The notes below the pieces were generated by a model, which saw nothing but the letters and a program-made list of their open reading frames with translations, was not told where the DNA came from and did not search any database. A stretch of 64,000 bases of DNA from RPQJ01 sp963712815 (lineage in GTDB: Bacteria > Pseudomonadota > Gammaproteobacteria > Steroidobacterales > Steroidobacteraceae): contig CAVQJL010000016.1 in NCBI GenBank assembly GCA_963712815.1, positions 79,585-143,584 on the forward strand, read 5' to 3'. A program made the position numbers and the translations under genes. Numbering within the stretch: the first letter of the stretch is position 1; each line of letters begins with the position of its first letter. Shown here one piece after another: positions 63,347 through 64,000 of the stretch.

Positions 63347-64000
63347 ATGAAGCATTCCCGATCGTCCTCGCCGCAAGCGCGCTGCTCGCGCTTCGGCACC
63401 GTCCACGCCGCCACCGCCGCCGATCCCGCGTTCGACGCGGAACTGCTGTCGATCCAGCAGGCCTGGGCGAAGGTCAACTACGAGACGCCGCGGGCGATGC
63501 GCAGGCCCAGGCATTCGAGGCGCTGGAGAAGCGCGCCGAGCCGTTCACGCAGCAGCACCCGGCGCGCGCCGAGGCCCTGATCTGGGAGGGCATCATCGAG
63601 AGCAGCTACGCCGGCGCCAAGGGCGGACTCGGCGCGCTGGGTCTCGCCAAGGAGGCGCGTGGCAACCTCGAGGCGGCGCTCAAGATCGACCCGCGGCGCT
63701 CGACGGCTCGGCCTACACCAGCCTCGGCACGCTGTACTACCGGGTGCCCGGCTTCCCGGTGGGCTTCGGCGACGACGACAAGGCGCGCAAGCTGCTGAAG
63801 AAGGCGCTGGAGCTCAACCCGGACGGCATCGACCCGAACTACTTCTACGGCGAGTTCCTGTTCGAGGAAGGCCAGTACGCCGACGCCCTCAAGCACCTCG
63901 AGCGGGCCGCGAAGGCACCGCCGCGTCCGGGTCGCGAGGCCGCCGACAAGGGACGTCACGCCGAGATCGACGCACTCACCGCGAAGGTCAAGGCGAAGAT
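63347..64000 (+). CDS. Exported TPR-repeat protein, several frameshifts, cut by window edge
   Basis: The last gene, 14 bases after the SDR. After repair of breaks near 63355, 63393, 63492 and 63694, the protein reads as a signal peptide (FPIVLAASALLALG) followed by a periplasmic domain. TPR-like helices are visible as EARGNLEAALKIDP, KARKLLKKALELNPDGI and EEGQYADALKHLERAAKAP. Such proteins usually bind partner proteins. It probably belongs to the operon. The 3' end is outside the window, and the high density of breaks makes the exact sequence unreliable. Confidence 0.7.

Overview
The window is a very GC-rich, densely packed bacterial chromosome segment. Genes overlap repeatedly by 4 bases (ATGA or GTGA), and many starts are GTG. 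Group 1d hydrogenase genes, a 13-gene complex I operon with separate nuoC and nuoD, RssA/PlpD-type patatin, YceH, YbaN and a thermostable-hemolysin-family gene point to a proteobacterium, most likely a gammaproteobacterium. That placement is inference. I saw no tRNA, rRNA, transposase, phage gene or CRISPR array.

Layout. 1-5086: sugar phosphate genes (partial transaldolase, phosphoketolase), a DUF481 outer-membrane-type protein and a cation/proton antiporter. 5096-11492: a hydrogen-uptake operon, hupSLCDGH plus a fused rubredoxin/HupJ chaperone, encoding an O2-tolerant membrane-bound [NiFe] hydrogenase. 11769-18399: a leftward group with a PlpD-like patatin autotransporter, an ABC exporter, a GNAT acetyltransferase, a glutaredoxin-DinB fusion and a beta-propeller protein. 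18599-30732: mixed metabolism (aldehyde dehydrogenase, phosphogluconolactonase, amidase, acyl-CoA dehydrogenase with CaiB-type CoA-transferase, thioesterase, wax-ester synthase). This part contains a 460-base gene-free stretch with nested hairpins at 27569-28028.

30695-43783: complete nuoABCDEFGHIJKLMN operon, read leftward. Diverging from it at 43938-47407 is a Wolinella-type frdCAB. Its cytochrome b keeps all four haem histidines and two key glutamates at exactly the Wolinella spacing. With Hup and Nuo this outlines a flexible, possibly menaquinone-linked respiratory chain: H2 or NADH as donors, fumarate or another oxidant as acceptor. 47509-55408: a c-type cytochrome, FMN-type split-barrel and GAF proteins, an old-yellow-enzyme homologue, an exported 2-hydroxyacid dehydrogenase, YceH, an acyltransferase, a thioesterase and an exported dienelactone hydrolase.

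55405-64000 is the most interesting part. An ECF sigma factor, a FecR-like anti-sigma factor and a TonB receptor with an STN signalling domain are read leftward. Diverging from them is a cluster of thermostable-hemolysin-family protein, AMP-dependent ligase, haem-oxygenase-like diiron protein, short-chain dehydrogenase and TPR protein. The intergenic region holds a 33-base inverted repeat whose arms look like two copies of one ECF promoter facing opposite ways. This suggests that one cell-surface signalling system controls both itself and a small-molecule pathway.

Caution: at least 17 apparent single-base frameshifts interrupt otherwise intact genes, and they crowd toward the right end. Most look like sequence or assembly errors. 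I annotate the whole gene span and give the shift position in each case.
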